A stretch of 64,000 nt of DNA from an uncultured Methanolobus sp. GTDB lineage: Archaea > Halobacteriota > Methanosarcinia > Methanosarcinales > Methanosarcinaceae. The stretch lies in assembly GCF_963667555.1 (NCBI RefSeq), contig NZ_OY763421.1, positions 1,195,562 through 1,259,561 on the forward strand, given 5' to 3'. This document shows, piece by piece, positions 45,944 to 56,102 of this stretch. The notes beneath the pieces were generated by a model. It had not been told where the DNA came from, made no database searches, and saw only the letters and a program-made list of their open reading frames with translations. Every line of letters begins with the position of its first letter. The stretch's first letter is position 1. The position numbers and the translations under genes are program-made.

Positions 45944-47116
45944 ATGTCAGAAAATAAGGATTACTCAAGAAACAAGCTTATGGATTATTTGAATTTGCCA
46001 CCTCTTGATATTGAGATATGTGATGTGACACTCAGGGATGGTGAGCAGACACCAGGAGTGGTCTTTACAAGGGATGAAAAGATTGCCCTTGCTACAAAGC
46101 TTGACTCAGTTGGCGTTGATATTATCGAGGCAGGTTTCCCGGTGGTCTCTACCTCTGAAAAAGATGTAGTAAAAGAGATAGCTAACATGGGACTCAATGC
46201 CAGAACATGCTGTCTTGCCAGGTCAAAAGTAAGTGATGTTGAAGTCGCTGTTGACTGTGATGTTGATTTTATCAGTATATTCATTGCAATGTCGGATCTG
46301 CATCTGAAATACAAGTATCACAAAAGTTGTGATGAGATGTTTTCCTGTGCAATGGAGGCTGTTCAGTATGCGAAGGACCATGGTGTTGGTGTAAGATTTG
46401 CAGCTGAAGATGGTAGCAGAACTGATATTGAAGTTCTTAAAAAGGCATTCAAGGCCGCTGAAGAATACAAGGTTGATTATGTGAGCATTGCTGATACAAT
46501 TGGCATACTGAATCCAAGCAGCACATATTATCTTGTAAGTGAGATCAAAAAAGCTGTGAAAACTCCAATATGCATCCACTGTCACAATGATCTTGGAATG
46601 GCAACTGCAAACACTCTGGCCGCAGCAGAAGCGGGTGCTAAACAGCTTCATACAACTGTGAATTCAATTGGTGAGCGTGCCGGTAATGCCTCACTTGAAG
46701 AGGTTCTGGTTGCCCTCAGGATACAGTATGGAATTGACCGTTATGATACTACAAAACTGACGGAACTATCAAAAATGGTAAATCAGTATTCCGGTATCAA
46801 ACCTTCAGTTACAAAGGCAATCGTTGGTGAGCATGCATTCTCACATGAATCCGGGATCCATGTCTGTGCAATTCTTGAAGAACCACGTACCTATGAACTG
46901 TTCAGTCCTGAAATGGTGGGTGGAAAGCGTCACCTCATTGTAGGCAAACACACAGGTATGAAAGCCCTGAAAGGCATTGTGGAAGAGATGGGGCATAAAC
47001 TTTCAAATGAGGAACTTACAGTGCTTCTTGACAGAATAAAGAACTGTACTGAAACCAAGCACGGTATTTCTCCTACAAGACTGGAAACTATGATTAAAGA
47101 AACTAAAAATCAGTAA
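45944..47116 (+). CDS. aksA: (R)-homocitrate synthase, coenzyme B pathway
   Basis: A 390-residue member of the LeuA/HcsA family. CDVTLRDGEQTPGVVFTRDEK holds the metal site, IHCHNDLGMATANTLAA the His ligands, and SGIHVCAILEEPRTYE lies after the barrel. The length lacks the about 120-residue leucine-regulatory domain of isopropylmalate synthase, which supports AksA. It condenses acetyl-CoA with 2-oxoglutarate and longer homologues for 7-mercaptoheptanoate. The start at 45944 follows AAGGAGTC. Citramalate synthase is the main alternative. Confidence 0.8.
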   Translation: MSENKDYSRNKLMDYLNLPPLDIEICDVTLRDGEQTPGVVFTRDEKIALATKLDSVGVDIIEAGFPVVSTSEKDVVKEIANMGLNARTCCLARSKVSDVEVAVDCDVDFISIFIAMSDLHLKYKYHKSCDEMFSCAMEAVQYAKDHGVGVRFAAEDGSRTDIEVLKKAFKAAEEYKVDYVSIADTIGILNPSSTYYLVSEIKKAVKTPICIHCHNDLGMATANTLAAAEAGAKQLHTTVNSIGERAGNASLEEVLVALRIQYGIDRYDTTKLTELSKMVNQYSGIKPSVTKAIVGEHAFSHESGIHVCAILEEPRTYELFSPEMVGGKRHLIVGKHTGMKALKGIVEEMGHKLSNEELTVLLDRIKNCTETKHGISPTRLETMIKETKNQ

Positions 47117-47118
47117 AA

Positions 47119-47150
47119 AGCATTAATAATCAATTAATGCTTCTTTTTTT
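47119..47150 (+). terminator. Shared terminator of two convergent genes
   Basis: AGCATTAA (47119-47126) pairs with TTAATGCT (47134-47141) around a 7-base loop, followed on the plus strand by TCTTTTTTT. It overlaps the stop codon of the minus-strand NYN gene. Confidence 0.7.
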
Positions 47151-47722
47151 CTGCGAGTGTTCTTGCCGACATCCTTGCCGGTATTGAACCCAATATCGTC
47201 GTCATCGTCATCCTCAAAATGAGAATCATCGTAATAGTTCATTTCGTCATTTTCCAGTATGATGACATAATCTGCTGAATTTCTAAGGGCAGTGGAAAAA
47301 CCAGGTTCTACGCCAAAAATGATCGTTTCCTTTCCATGTTCGTTGGCTTTGTTCAGAAGCGGCTTGAAATCTGCATCTCTTGTTACAAGTGCCATAGTAT
47401 CAATGGTTGGGTTGTAGACAAGTTCCATCCCTTCCACAGCAAGCCTGACATCTACATCACTAGAACATATAATTGGCTCGAATCCATTGTTCTCAATGGC
47501 TTCCACAAGTTTATCGGATGCGTACTGGTTCAGGAATACTCTGCCGATCTTGACATTGCCGTATTCCTTCAATACGTCCCTAATCTCTTCCAGATTTACG
47601 TTGAATTCCTTGCGCAGCACATTAGGGCCGTCAACAAGAAGGCCTATACTTCGTCTTCCAGTTTCTTTTTTTGTACTAAGGTATTTGACTATTGAATTAA
47701 GTCCGGTTTTAACATTGGCCAT
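47123..47722 (-). CDS. NYN/PIN-like domain protein (TIGR00288 type)
   Basis: A 199-residue protein. LLVDGPNVLRKEF, DVRLAVEGMELVYNP, IDTMALVTRDADFKPLL and GKETIIFGVEPG are the NYN-domain (LabA/DUF88-related) blocks, with the acidic residues of a PIN-like nuclease. A run of Asp (FEDDDDDDIGF) and a basic tail end the protein. Probably an RNA-binding or RNA-cutting protein; the target is unknown. GTGAGG precedes the ATG. Confidence 0.75.
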   Translation of the reverse strand: MANVKTGLNSIVKYLSTKKETGRRSIGLLVDGPNVLRKEFNVNLEEIRDVLKEYGNVKIGRVFLNQYASDKLVEAIENNGFEPIICSSDVDVRLAVEGMELVYNPTIDTMALVTRDADFKPLLNKANEHGKETIIFGVEPGFSTALRNSADYVIILENDEMNYYDDSHFEDDDDDDIGFNTGKDVGKNTRRKKEALIDY

Positions 47723-47933
47723 GATGCCTCACTATAATTATGACTGATTATGAATAATGGTCGTTATCGTATGGTGTTTTTCCGATCATGTACTAGACTG
47801 CTATTGATAAATATTATAATTATTAATAATGGGGATAACATCTAATAGAATATAATAATTACTGATTAAACCCTTTCATGATTTGTTGGATATTAGCTAA
47901 AGTGTTACCCGCTTTATTGCAGAAAAAAGGATT

Positions 47934-48356
47934 TCAATGATCCATGATCTCTGCAAGATACTGCTTTTTAATACCTGATCTTGATCTGGTCTCATCACCA
48001 AGAACAAAGTAATTAACAAACCTCCCACCAATTCTTTTTCTTGTAAAAAGAATTTCACCACCATCTTTTATAAACATATCCATTACTTCTTCGAACTGGA
48101 TTTTTTCCATATCCGATAGTTCAATAAGACTCTCACCGTCAAGAATCCAGTTGTAGACTCTGAGCAGGTTCACTTCCCTTACTCTTTTCAGGCCATCGGT
48201 GTCTTTAAAATCGTCTACATAGACCGACCTTTTAAGTTCAGGTGACCATCCGGCTAGTTTTTCCTGAATATCTATGAACTGCACAGGTATTGTTTCGCCT
48301 TCTTCCGGTCTTGGAAAAAGTCTGGCAAGGTGAGAGGCTGCAGCCAGCAGAATCAC
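47934..48356 (-). CDS. Hypothetical protein coupled to rhomboid gene
   Basis: A 140-residue protein that I do not recognise. It starts with a GTG that overlaps the rhomboid gene's TGA by 4 bases, so it is translationally coupled. Residues 1-20 are mildly hydrophobic. The rest has mixed charge, with LSDMEKIQFEEVMDMFIKDGGEILFTRKRIGG as its most conserved-looking stretch, resembling a small winged-helix fold. No Cys. Possibly cytoplasmic. Confidence 0.5.
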   Translation of the reverse strand: MILLAAASHLARLFPRPEEGETIPVQFIDIQEKLAGWSPELKRSVYVDDFKDTDGLKRVREVNLLRVYNWILDGESLIELSDMEKIQFEEVMDMFIKDGGEILFTRKRIGGRFVNYFVLGDETRSRSGIKKQYLAEIMDH

Positions 48357-49216
48357 CTTCTTCTGTGGTACATATTGTCGTAGTTATAGCGTATCTGCGC
48401 TCTCTTTATCCTGCTTCCCATAAGAACTCCCACAAGGGCTCCACTCAAATGGGCTGTGTGGGCAACCATGTCATTTGCTCCAAGCAGGAAGAAGTCTAAC
48501 AGTACAAAGAGTATCAGTGCATGTGTTATCTGCATTGGGATGAAGTATACATATACTCTGATATCCGGTGCTACAATTGCAAGCGCTGCAAATATACCCA
48601 TAATTGCACCGCTGGCACCTACAACTGGAGTGTAAGGGCTGCTGCTTGTTAAGGTATACGCAATGGCAGCTACCAAACCTGCTGTAAAGTACACATACAT
48701 GAATATTTTCTTACCTGCCCTTCTTTCAAGTTCAGGCCCGAAGAAGAATAGGACTAGCATATTGAAGAGTAAGTGGGTAAAACCAGAATGGATGAACATG
48801 TGAGTTACAAGTGTCCATGGCTTCTGCAATACCAAGGCAGGCACAAGCTGGAAAAATTGCATATATTCCGGCCTAAATATCATTTGCAATATAAACGAGA
48901 AAATACACAGATATATAATGGCCATTGCAGGGCTGTTCTTCATGGAGTACTTAATGTTATTTCCAACACCTTTTACTGCACTTTTAGCTGCATATTTTGC
49001 AGTGTCCTTCAAAACATCTTTGAATATATCATCAGCAGAATTTGCTCCATAACCGGTATTTCCACTACTGAAGTAGCCATCTTTTTTCATCTGTTCGAGA
49101 CCTTCGCATGCATGCTGCTCGGGAAGCCTGTGTCTGGAACAAAATGTATTTCCGCAAAAACGGCATTTGAAGGGAATTGCCTCTTCTTTGCCACATATCC
49201 AGCATTTTTTGTCCAA
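48353..49216 (-). CDS. Rhomboid intramembrane protease with AN1-type zinc finger
   Basis: A 287-residue protein. Residues 1-45 form an AN1-like zinc finger (CWICGKEEAIPFKCRFCGNTFCSRHRLPEQHAC). Membrane helices begin near 95. The catalytic Ser is in GASGAIMG and the catalytic His in AHTAHLSGALVG, with HLLFNMLVLFFFG as the L1-H2 motif. The TTG at 49216 has GGTGA 5 bases upstream. A GTG at 49225 is possible but overlaps that site. Its cytosolic zinc finger may bring substrates to the protease. Confidence 0.88.
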   Translation of the reverse strand: MDKKCWICGKEEAIPFKCRFCGNTFCSRHRLPEQHACEGLEQMKKDGYFSSGNTGYGANSADDIFKDVLKDTAKYAAKSAVKGVGNNIKYSMKNSPAMAIIYLCIFSFILQMIFRPEYMQFFQLVPALVLQKPWTLVTHMFIHSGFTHLLFNMLVLFFFGPELERRAGKKIFMYVYFTAGLVAAIAYTLTSSSPYTPVVGASGAIMGIFAALAIVAPDIRVYVYFIPMQITHALILFVLLDFFLLGANDMVAHTAHLSGALVGVLMGSRIKRAQIRYNYDNMYHRRR

Positions 49217-49616
49217 ATGATTCACCGTAATTTAAATGCTTCTTAAATGCTCCTTTATGGTAGAACGGCATTAAATAAAACCGTTTCCAAAAAACACGCA
49301 TTTAAAGGCTATTGTATATCAAGAATAATCGTGACAGTTATCGGAACACTTATATGTTAAAATCGTATATTGTTGTCACTTATTACTCATATGTACGTAT
49401 ATATCTTTTTGACCGGACTTCTGATGTGGAACATTGGATGAATGGTAACAAATAATCATGATAGATTCTGGAAACTTTTTTATAGAGGATGGTGTTATTA
49501 GAACATCCTACACTACAGTTTCAAAAATATTACGAATTATTTGATTTGTAATAAATCATAATAATATAGTGTTTTTTCGTAGCACTTCGATATCTTAAAA
49601 GGAGGACAAAACAAAC
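49217..49616 (+). promoter_or_regulatory. Promoter and leader of the CODH/ACS operon
   Basis: No gene is seen in about 400 bases. A small dyad GATTT-5-AAATC near 49541-49555 lies beside AT-rich TATA candidates (AATATTACGAATTATT, AATAATATAG). Ribosome site GGAGG is about 15 bases before the ATG of cdhA. Related methanogens have long leaders here with differential processing. Whether that holds here is untested. Confidence 0.45.
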
Positions 49617-52028
49617 ATGAGCGACTTAGAAGCTGGACACTTTTCCATCGATGAACTGGAAAACGTTCAGATCACAATTGGCAAGATCGTGGGTGCCATT
49701 GAGAAAAAGGCAAAAGAAGAAGGAGTTGAAGTAGGTCCAACTCCAAAGCCTGGTATCTCTGGACTGAGGGACTGGGACTACACCCTTCTGGCACGTTACC
49801 AGCCAGTTTACACCCCGGTTTGTGACCAGTGTTGTTACTGTACCTTTGGTAAATGTGACCTTTCCGACAACAAGGAAGGTGCATGTGGTATCAACATGGA
49901 GGCACACCAGGCCCGTGAGACCCTTCTCAGGGTAATTACCGGTGCAGCAGCACACGCAGGACACGGACGTCACATCCTTCACCATCTGATACACCTTTAT
50001 GGTGAGGACAAGCCAATAGAAGTAGGTCCATCAAACCTGATAGCACCAAACACACAGGCTGTAACAGGTATTAAGCCGGAGACACTTGGCGACCTTGAAG
50101 AAGTTATGGACTATGTTGAGGAACAGCTCACACAGTTGCTTGCAACCATCCACGCAGGTCAGGAAGGAGCAGCAATTGACTTTGAGTCAAAGATCCTTCA
50201 CGGTGGTATGCTTGACCACGTAGGTATGGAAGTATCAGATCTTGCACAGATCTCCTGTCTTGGAATGCCAAAGTCTGACCCCGAGGCTCCTCTTGTAGAG
50301 ATCGGAATGGGCTGCATTGACTCAAGCAAGCCGGTGCTTGTTGTGATCGGTCACAACGTAGCAGGTGTTACAAACATTATGGATTACATACATGACCACG
50401 GTCTTGAGGACAAGATGGAACTTGCGGGACTCTGCTGTACTGCAATTGACATGACACGCTACCAGACAGACCAGGGCCAGAAGCCACAGGCAAAGGTCAT
50501 CGGGACCCTTGCAAAGGAACTCAAGATGATAAGGTCCGGTGTTCCTGATGTAATTGTAGTTGATGAGCAGTGTGTCAGGGCAGATGTTCTTGACGAAGCT
50601 AAGAAGCTCTCTATTCCTGTAATTACTACTAACGAAAAGATCATGTACGGCCTGCGCAACAGGTCTAAGGACAGTCCTGCAGACATCATTGAAGACCTTT
50701 CAACCTTCAAGGAACCCGGAGCACTCATCCTTGACTTCGATGTGCTCGGAGAAGTCGCACCTGAACTTGCTATCAAGATGTCAAAGATACGCGATGAAAT
50801 GGGTGTTAAGGCACTTCCAAGCGAGGAAGAGCTTCAGGAGCTTTCCGCAAAGTGTGTCCAGTGTGGCGCATGTGAAATGGACTGTCCTGACAATCTTCCA
50901 ATCATGGAAGCTATGAAGGCAGGAGCTGACAAGGACTTTAGCAAGTTCGAGTACCTGCATGACAAGTGTATTGCATGTGGTCGCTGTGATCAGGCATGTC
51001 CAAAGGATATTCCTGTCCTTAATATGATAGAGAAGGCATCCCAGAAACTCATACGTGAGGAGAAGGGCCTTATGCGTGCAGGAAGAGGTCAGATAAGTGA
51101 CCCAGAGATCCGTGAAGAAGGTGTCAACCTTGTTCTTGGAACAACACCAGGTATCGTTGCAATGGTAGGATGTTCCAACTATCCGGATGGTACTAAGGAT
51201 CTTTACGATGTAGCAGATGAGATGCTCAAGAGAAACTACATTGTTGTAATGTCAGGATGTTCCGCAATGGACCTTGGTATGTATAAGAATGAAGACGGTG
51301 AGACTCTCTATGAGAAGTATCCTGCAAAGTTCCTTGCTGGTAATCTCATTAACGTAGGTTCATGTGTTTCAAACTCACACATCACAGGAACAGCGATCAA
51401 GGTAGCCGCAATCTTCGCTCAGAGGCAGGTATCCGGTAACTACGAAGAGATCGCTGATTACATCACAAACCGTATCGGTGCTGTTGGTGTTGCATGGGGA
51501 GCTTACTCCCAGAAGGCAGCATCCATTGCATCAGGTTGTAACAGGCTCGGTATCCCTGTTGTAGTAGGACCACACGGTTCCAAGTACAGAAGGGCACTCA
51601 TTGGTAAGCCTTACCAGGAAGATGACTGGAAGGTATACGATGCAAGAGATGGTTCAGAAATGCCAATCCCTGCAGCACCAGAGTTCCTGCTCACTACTGC
51701 AGAATCCATCGAAGAGCTTCTCCCAATGCTTGCAAAGAACTGTATCCGTCCATCCGATAACAACATGGGAAGGATGATCAAACTGACTCACTACATGGAG
51801 CTCAGCCAGAAGTATCTCGGTCACAGGCCAGAGGACTGGTACAAGTTCGTAAGGACAGAGACAGACCTTCCACTTGCAAAGCGTGAAGAGCTTCTTAAGA
51901 TCCTTGAAGCCGACCATGGATGGGAGATCGACTGGAAACGTAAGAAGATCCTTTCAGGTCCATCAATGAAATCCGATGTTTCAGCCCAGCCTACAAATGT
52001 CAAGAGACTCTGCAAGGGGGAATGCTAA
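49617..52028 (+). CDS. cdhA: CO dehydrogenase/acetyl-CoA synthase alpha subunit
   Basis: An 803-residue Ni-Fe-S enzyme that oxidises CO or reduces CO2 in acetyl-CoA synthesis and cleavage. The N-terminal Cys set ([17 protein letters not shown]) binds the B/D clusters. Two ferredoxin-type motifs are [14 protein letters not shown] and [14 protein letters not shown]. Later Cys-containing blocks ([31 protein letters not shown]) form the C-cluster. Length matches Methanosarcina CdhA. The stop is directly followed by the ATG of cdhB. Confidence 0.97.
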   Translation: MSDLEAGHFSIDELENVQITIGKIVGAIEKKAKEEGVEVGPTPKPGISGLRDWDYTLLARYQPVYTPVCDQCCYCTFGKCDLSDNKEGACGINMEAHQARETLLRVITGAAAHAGHGRHILHHLIHLYGEDKPIEVGPSNLIAPNTQAVTGIKPETLGDLEEVMDYVEEQLTQLLATIHAGQEGAAIDFESKILHGGMLDHVGMEVSDLAQISCLGMPKSDPEAPLVEIGMGCIDSSKPVLVVIGHNVAGVTNIMDYIHDHGLEDKMELAGLCCTAIDMTRYQTDQGQKPQAKVIGTLAKELKMIRSGVPDVIVVDEQCVRADVLDEAKKLSIPVITTNEKIMYGLRNRSKDSPADIIEDLSTFKEPGALILDFDVLGEVAPELAIKMSKIRDEMGVKALPSEEELQELSAKCVQCGACEMDCPDNLPIMEAMKAGADKDFSKFEYLHDKCIACGRCDQACPKDIPVLNMIEKASQKLIREEKGLMRAGRGQISDPEIREEGVNLVLGTTPGIVAMVGCSNYPDGTKDLYDVADEMLKRNYIVVMSGCSAMDLGMYKNEDGETLYEKYPAKFLAGNLINVGSCVSNSHITGTAIKVAAIFAQRQVSGNYEEIADYITNRIGAVGVAWGAYSQKAASIASGCNRLGIPVVVGPHGSKYRRALIGKPYQEDDWKVYDARDGSEMPIPAAPEFLLTTAESIEELLPMLAKNCIRPSDNNMGRMIKLTHYMELSQKYLGHRPEDWYKFVRTETDLPLAKREELLKILEADHGWEIDWKRKKILSGPSMKSDVSAQPTNVKRLCKGEC

Positions 52029-52541
52029 ATGGTAGACACAACCAAGAACACCCAGATATACGCAACCTGGGGAAGAAAAATGGCAAAGCCTGTCAACCCG
52101 AACGTTGCAGGTAAAATGATCGCCAAGGCAAAGAGACCTCTTCTTGTTGTAGGTTCAGAGATCCTCAAAGATGAGAAACTTATAGAGAAGACAATTGCGA
52201 TTGCAAAGAAGGGTATTCCGGTAGCTGCTACCGGACACTCTATCACTGCACTGGTTGACAAGGATATCGGTGCAAAATACATCAACGTTCACTCACTTGG
52301 TCACTATCTTGGAGATAAGAACTGGACAGGTCTTGACGGACAGGGTCACTATGATACTATTATCTTCCTCGGACACAAGAAGTACTATCTTGACCAGGTA
52401 CTTGCGGGTCTTAAGAACTTCACAGATCTGAAGAACCTTGCAATTGAGAGACATTTCATGCAGAACGCTACACTGTCCTTTGGTAACCTGAAACCAGAGG
52501 TACACCTTGAAGCGCTTGACGAATTAATTGAGAATATTTAA
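52029..52541 (+). CDS. cdhB: CO dehydrogenase/acetyl-CoA synthase epsilon subunit
   Basis: A 170-residue subunit that forms an alpha2-epsilon2 complex with Cdh[43 protein letters not shown] and [13 protein letters not shown] are its typical blocks with a Rossmann-like fold. It possibly binds FAD and electron carriers. GGGGGAATG lies before the ATG. It follows cdhA with no gap. Confidence 0.95.
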   Translation: MVDTTKNTQIYATWGRKMAKPVNPNVAGKMIAKAKRPLLVVGSEILKDEKLIEKTIAIAKKGIPVAATGHSITALVDKDIGAKYINVHSLGHYLGDKNWTGLDGQGHYDTIIFLGHKKYYLDQVLAGLKNFTDLKNLAIERHFMQNATLSFGNLKPEVHLEALDELIENI

Positions 52542-52569
52542 TTTTTGGTGACAATACGGAGAACTAATC

Positions 52570-53982
52570 ATGGCAGATGAATTCCCTTTTGAAATATCTC
52601 CTATGTTTGAAGGAGAGAGGATTAGAAAAGACGGTATGTATGTGGAACTCGGTGGCCCAAAATCCAAAGGATTTGAACTTGTAAGGGCAGCAGAGATGAG
52701 CGAAGTTGAGGACAACAAGTTCACTCTCATCGGTCCTGACCTTGCAGACATGGAAGAGGGTTCAAGATATCCTCTTGCAATGATCTACAAGATCGCAGGA
52801 GAGCTTGTAGAGGCTGACCTTGAGTCAATCGTTGAAAGAAGGAACCATGAATTCCAGAACTACATACAGGGTTTCATGCACCTTAACCAGAGAGACGATG
52901 TCTGGATGAGGGTAAGCAAGGATGCAGTTGCAAAGGGTATGACCTCATTCGAGTCTGTTGCAAAAGCTATCATGATGCTCTTTAAGAACGAGCTTCCATT
53001 CATAGAGGCTGTAGAGGCTATCTACATCACAGATGAAGCTGAGATCGACAAGGAGATCGACAATGCAAGAGCAGTCTACAAGGCAAGGGACGAAAGAACC
53101 CGTGACCTTCACGATGAGGATGTTGACACATTCTACGGATGTACTCTCTGTGCATCATTCGCTCCAACCAACGTCTGTGTCGTTACACCGGACAGGATCT
53201 CACTTTGTGGTGCGATCAACTGGTTCGACGGAAGGGCAGCAGCAAAGGTAGACCCTGAAGGTCCTCAGTTCGCAATTCCAAAAGGTGATGTAATTGACGC
53301 AGCATCTGGAGAATATACTGGTGTCAATGAAGCAGCAAAGAGGCTTTCAAGCGGTGAATATGACCGTATCAAGCTCCACTCATTCTTTGAGTACCCACAC
53401 ACATCCTGTGGATGTTTCGAAGTAGTAGGTTTCTACATCCCTGAAGTAGACGGTATCGGATGGGTAGACAGGGACTTCGCAGGCACAGCACCAAACGGAC
53501 TTCAGTTCTCAACCATGGCAGGACAGACCGGTGGAGGAAAGCAGGTCGTTGGTTTCCTTGGAATCGGTGTCAATTACTTCCGTTCACCAAAGTTCATCGA
53601 ATCCGATGGTGGCTGGGACAGAGTTGTCTGGATGCCAAAGATGCTAAAGGACAAGGTTATGGTCGACATTCCAGAAGCTATCCGTGACAAGATCGCAACC
53701 GAAGAGGAAGCAGCAGATGTCGAGAGTCTTAGAACTTTCCTTAAGGACAAGGAACACCCAATTCTTGAGAGATGGGTAGAGGAAGAAGAGGAAGCACCAG
53801 AAGAGGAAGAGGCAACGCAAGCAGCTCCACAGGCTGGATTTGCACCACAGATGATGCAGATGCCAACAAACTTCATGCCATCCATGCCAATGATGAGCGG
53901 CGGTGGATCCGGCGGTGTTAAGATCGTCCTTAAGAATGCAAAGGTAAGCATCGAGAAAGTTATCATTAAGAAACAGGACTAA
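52570..53982 (+). CDS. cdhC: Acetyl-CoA synthase beta subunit
   Basis: A 470-residue subunit that makes or splits acetyl-CoA on its Ni-Ni-Fe4S4 A-cluster. YGCTLCASFAPTNVCVV and SCGCFEVVGFYIPE provide the Cys ligands. It lacks the bacterial N-terminal CODH-binding domain, as usual in archaea. The C-terminus has an acidic stretch (EEEEAPEEEEATQ), a Met/Pro-rich linker and a basic tail. GGAGAACT precedes the ATG. Confidence 0.97.
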   Translation: MADEFPFEISPMFEGERIRKDGMYVELGGPKSKGFELVRAAEMSEVEDNKFTLIGPDLADMEEGSRYPLAMIYKIAGELVEADLESIVERRNHEFQNYIQGFMHLNQRDDVWMRVSKDAVAKGMTSFESVAKAIMMLFKNELPFIEAVEAIYITDEAEIDKEIDNARAVYKARDERTRDLHDEDVDTFYGCTLCASFAPTNVCVVTPDRISLCGAINWFDGRAAAKVDPEGPQFAIPKGDVIDAASGEYTGVNEAAKRLSSGEYDRIKLHSFFEYPHTSCGCFEVVGFYIPEVDGIGWVDRDFAGTAPNGLQFSTMAGQTGGGKQVVGFLGIGVNYFRSPKFIESDGGWDRVVWMPKMLKDKVMVDIPEAIRDKIATEEEAADVESLRTFLKDKEHPILERWVEEEEEAPEEEEATQAAPQAGFAPQMMQMPTNFMPSMPMMSGGGSGGVKIVLKNAKVSIEKVIIKKQD

Positions 53983-53994
53983 GAGAGGTCTTCT

Positions 53995-54747
53995 GTGGCT
54001 AAGATAATTGCAGTGACAGGTAAAGGCGGAACAGGGAAGACGGCAACTACCAGTCTTCTCATTCGCCAACTTACAAAGGGTGACAAGGTAGTCCTTGCCG
54101 TTGATGCGGACCCTGATACAAATCTCCCGGAAACACTGGGATGTGACACTACCAAGACAATTGGTGACATAAAAGAGTTCATGCATGAGGAACGTGACAA
54201 TCTTCCTCCTGATGTCAACAAGGAATCCATACTGGAAGGAAAACTCTATGAGATCCTTGAAGAGATGCCAGGATATGACCTGCTGGTCATGGGAAGACCT
54301 GAAGGCTCCGGATGTTACTGTTATGTCAACAACCTGCTTCGTGGTATTATGAACAAGCTTGTGACAAACTATGACGTGCTCATCATCGATGCTGAAGCCG
54401 GTCTGGAACATTTCAGCAGGAAAATTTTCAGGAACGTTGATGATCTTGTGGTTGTTACGGATGGTTCACGCAGGGGTCTTAGGACCGCTGAGCGTATCAG
54501 GGAACTTGTGGGCGAACTGGAAACCGATGTTTCCAACATCTATGTTATTGCAAACAAGGTCACAGATGCAAACCGTGAGAGGATCTCCAGTACTGCTGAA
54601 GAACTCGGTCTTGAACTAATAGGAATGATCCCCGTGGATGAGATGATAGTAGAAAGAGATCTCGCCGGGGAACCTTTATTTGATCTTCCTGACGATTCCG
54701 TTGCAGTACAGGAAGTTGAGAAGATCGCTCAGAAACTTGGTTTGTAA
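53995..54747 (+). CDS. CooC/AcsF-type nickel-insertion ATPase
   Basis: A 250-residue MinD-like P-loop ATPase that loads nickel into CODH or acetyl-CoA synthase. [16 protein letters not shown] is the deviant Walker [15 protein letters not shown] and [13 protein letters not shown] are further motifs, and [13 protein letters not shown] has the CxC of the CooC/AcsF group (Cys106 and Cys108). The GTG start has AGAGGT upstream. Located between cdhC and cdhD as in Methanosarcina. Confidence 0.92.
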   Translation: MAKIIAVTGKGGTGKTATTSLLIRQLTKGDKVVLAVDADPDTNLPETLGCDTTKTIGDIKEFMHEERDNLPPDVNKESILEGKLYEILEEMPGYDLLVMGRPEGSGCYCYVNNLLRGIMNKLVTNYDVLIIDAEAGLEHFSRKIFRNVDDLVVVTDGSRRGLRTAERIRELVGELETDVSNIYVIANKVTDANRERISSTAEELGLELIGMIPVDEMIVERDLAGEPLFDLPDDSVAVQEVEKIAQKLGL

Positions 54748-54773
54748 CACATATATCATTAGGTGGAATGCAC

Positions 54774-56099
54774 ATGACAAAGAAAATGAAATTATCACAG
54801 CTCAGTGATATTTTGCAGGACCTCGATGTGGAGTCACTTGAAGGTGTGACCATTGAAGGTGACATCGAGCTTAATATCACAGGCGGTGGAGGTCTTAATC
54901 CTGCACTCGCTTATGCACTGGGAAATGAGATATCCCAGATATCCCTGCACATGGCCAACATCGGAAGGATGCTTGGATTCCCTGCTGAACAGTTGTTCGC
55001 ATCTGCTTTCGGGCTTGGCGAGATGCCACAGCCACAGGCACTTCCAACATCTCCGAAGATACAGGAACTTCTTGCTTCCAAATTCGAGGTTGCAAAGGTA
55101 GACAACTGGAAGAACCCAATTCAGGAAGTAACACTTGGTGCAACATCGGGTGACGGTGGTTCAAGAAAGAGCACCGTGACCATTGGTGGAGAGAACGCAC
55201 TTCCATATTACTTCGATGCTGAAATGCCTCACAGGAACTACGTCACAATGGACGTTTTCGACATGCCGATTGGTATGGCAAAGGCAGTAAAGGGCAACTA
55301 CGAGGATGTTATCAACGACCCTGCCGAATGGGCAAAGAAGGTCGTGCGTGACTTTAACGCTGATATGGTAACAATTCACCTTATCTCAACTGACCCGCTC
55401 ATCAATGACACTCCTGCAAAGGAAGCAGCAAAGGTTGTCGAGGATGTGCTCCAGGCAGTTGACGTACCAATCGTTATCGGTGGTTCAGGTAACCCTGAGA
55501 AGGACCCTGAAGTACTCGAGAAGGCAGCAGAAGTTGCAGAAGGAGAAAGAGTACTTCTTGCATCAGCAAGTCTGAACCTTGACTACGAGAGAATTGCAAA
55601 GGCAGCAATGGACTACGGACATAACGTACTTTCCTGGACTCAGCTTGAGATCAACGCTCAGAAAGAGCTTAACAGGAAACTTATGAAGCAGTGTAATGTC
55701 CCAAGAGACAGAATTGTAATGGACCCAACCACAGCAGCACTGGGTTACGGTCTTGACTACGCTTACACCAACATGGAGCGTATAAGACTTGCTGGTCTTA
55801 TGGGCGACGACGAACTGACATTCCCAATGTCATCCGGTACCACCAATGCATGGGGTGCCCGTGAGGCATGGATGGTCTCATCGCCACTCAACCAGGACTC
55901 CGACTGGGGACCAAGAGAGTACCGTGGACCAATCTGGGAGATCGTCACAGGTCTTGCACTCTCACTTGCAGGTAACGATATGTTCATGATGATGCACCCA
56001 ACATCCGTACAGGTGCTCAAGGAAATTACACAGACACTCTACGGTTCTATTGAGTCCGAAGAGATAGACATCACCAACTGGATCGGAGCGGAGGTGTGA
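54774..56099 (+). CDS. cdhD: Corrinoid/iron-sulfur protein delta subunit
   Basis: A 441-residue subunit that, with CdhE, carries the methyl group on a corrinoid between tetrahydrosarcinapterin and acetyl-CoA synthase. [54 protein letters not shown] and [14 protein letters not shown] match the family. The ATG at 54774 has AGGTGG 7 bases upstream. An ATG at 54768 is only one base from it. It is followed by cdhE after 3 bases. Confidence 0.95.
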   Translation: MTKKMKLSQLSDILQDLDVESLEGVTIEGDIELNITGGGGLNPALAYALGNEISQISLHMANIGRMLGFPAEQLFASAFGLGEMPQPQALPTSPKIQELLASKFEVAKVDNWKNPIQEVTLGATSGDGGSRKSTVTIGGENALPYYFDAEMPHRNYVTMDVFDMPIGMAKAVKGNYEDVINDPAEWAKKVVRDFNADMVTIHLISTDPLINDTPAKEAAKVVEDVLQAVDVPIVIGGSGNPEKDPEVLEKAAEVAEGERVLLASASLNLDYERIAKAAMDYGHNVLSWTQLEINAQKELNRKLMKQCNVPRDRIVMDPTTAALGYGLDYAYTNMERIRLAGLMGDDELTFPMSSGTTNAWGAREAWMVSSPLNQDSDWGPREYRGPIWEIVTGLALSLAGNDMFMMMHPTSVQVLKEITQTLYGSIESEEIDITNWIGAEV

Positions 56100-56102
56100 T
56101 AA

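Noticed and set aside
45944..47116. 2-isopropylmalate synthase
   Set aside because: The C-terminal leucine-binding regulatory domain is missing and the length fits homocitrate or citramalate synthase.
53644..54411. A 255-codon open frame on the minus strand across cdhC and the CooC/AcsF gene
   Set aside because: It lies fully opposite strongly conserved genes, has biased composition and no ribosome site. It is a shadow of codon usage.
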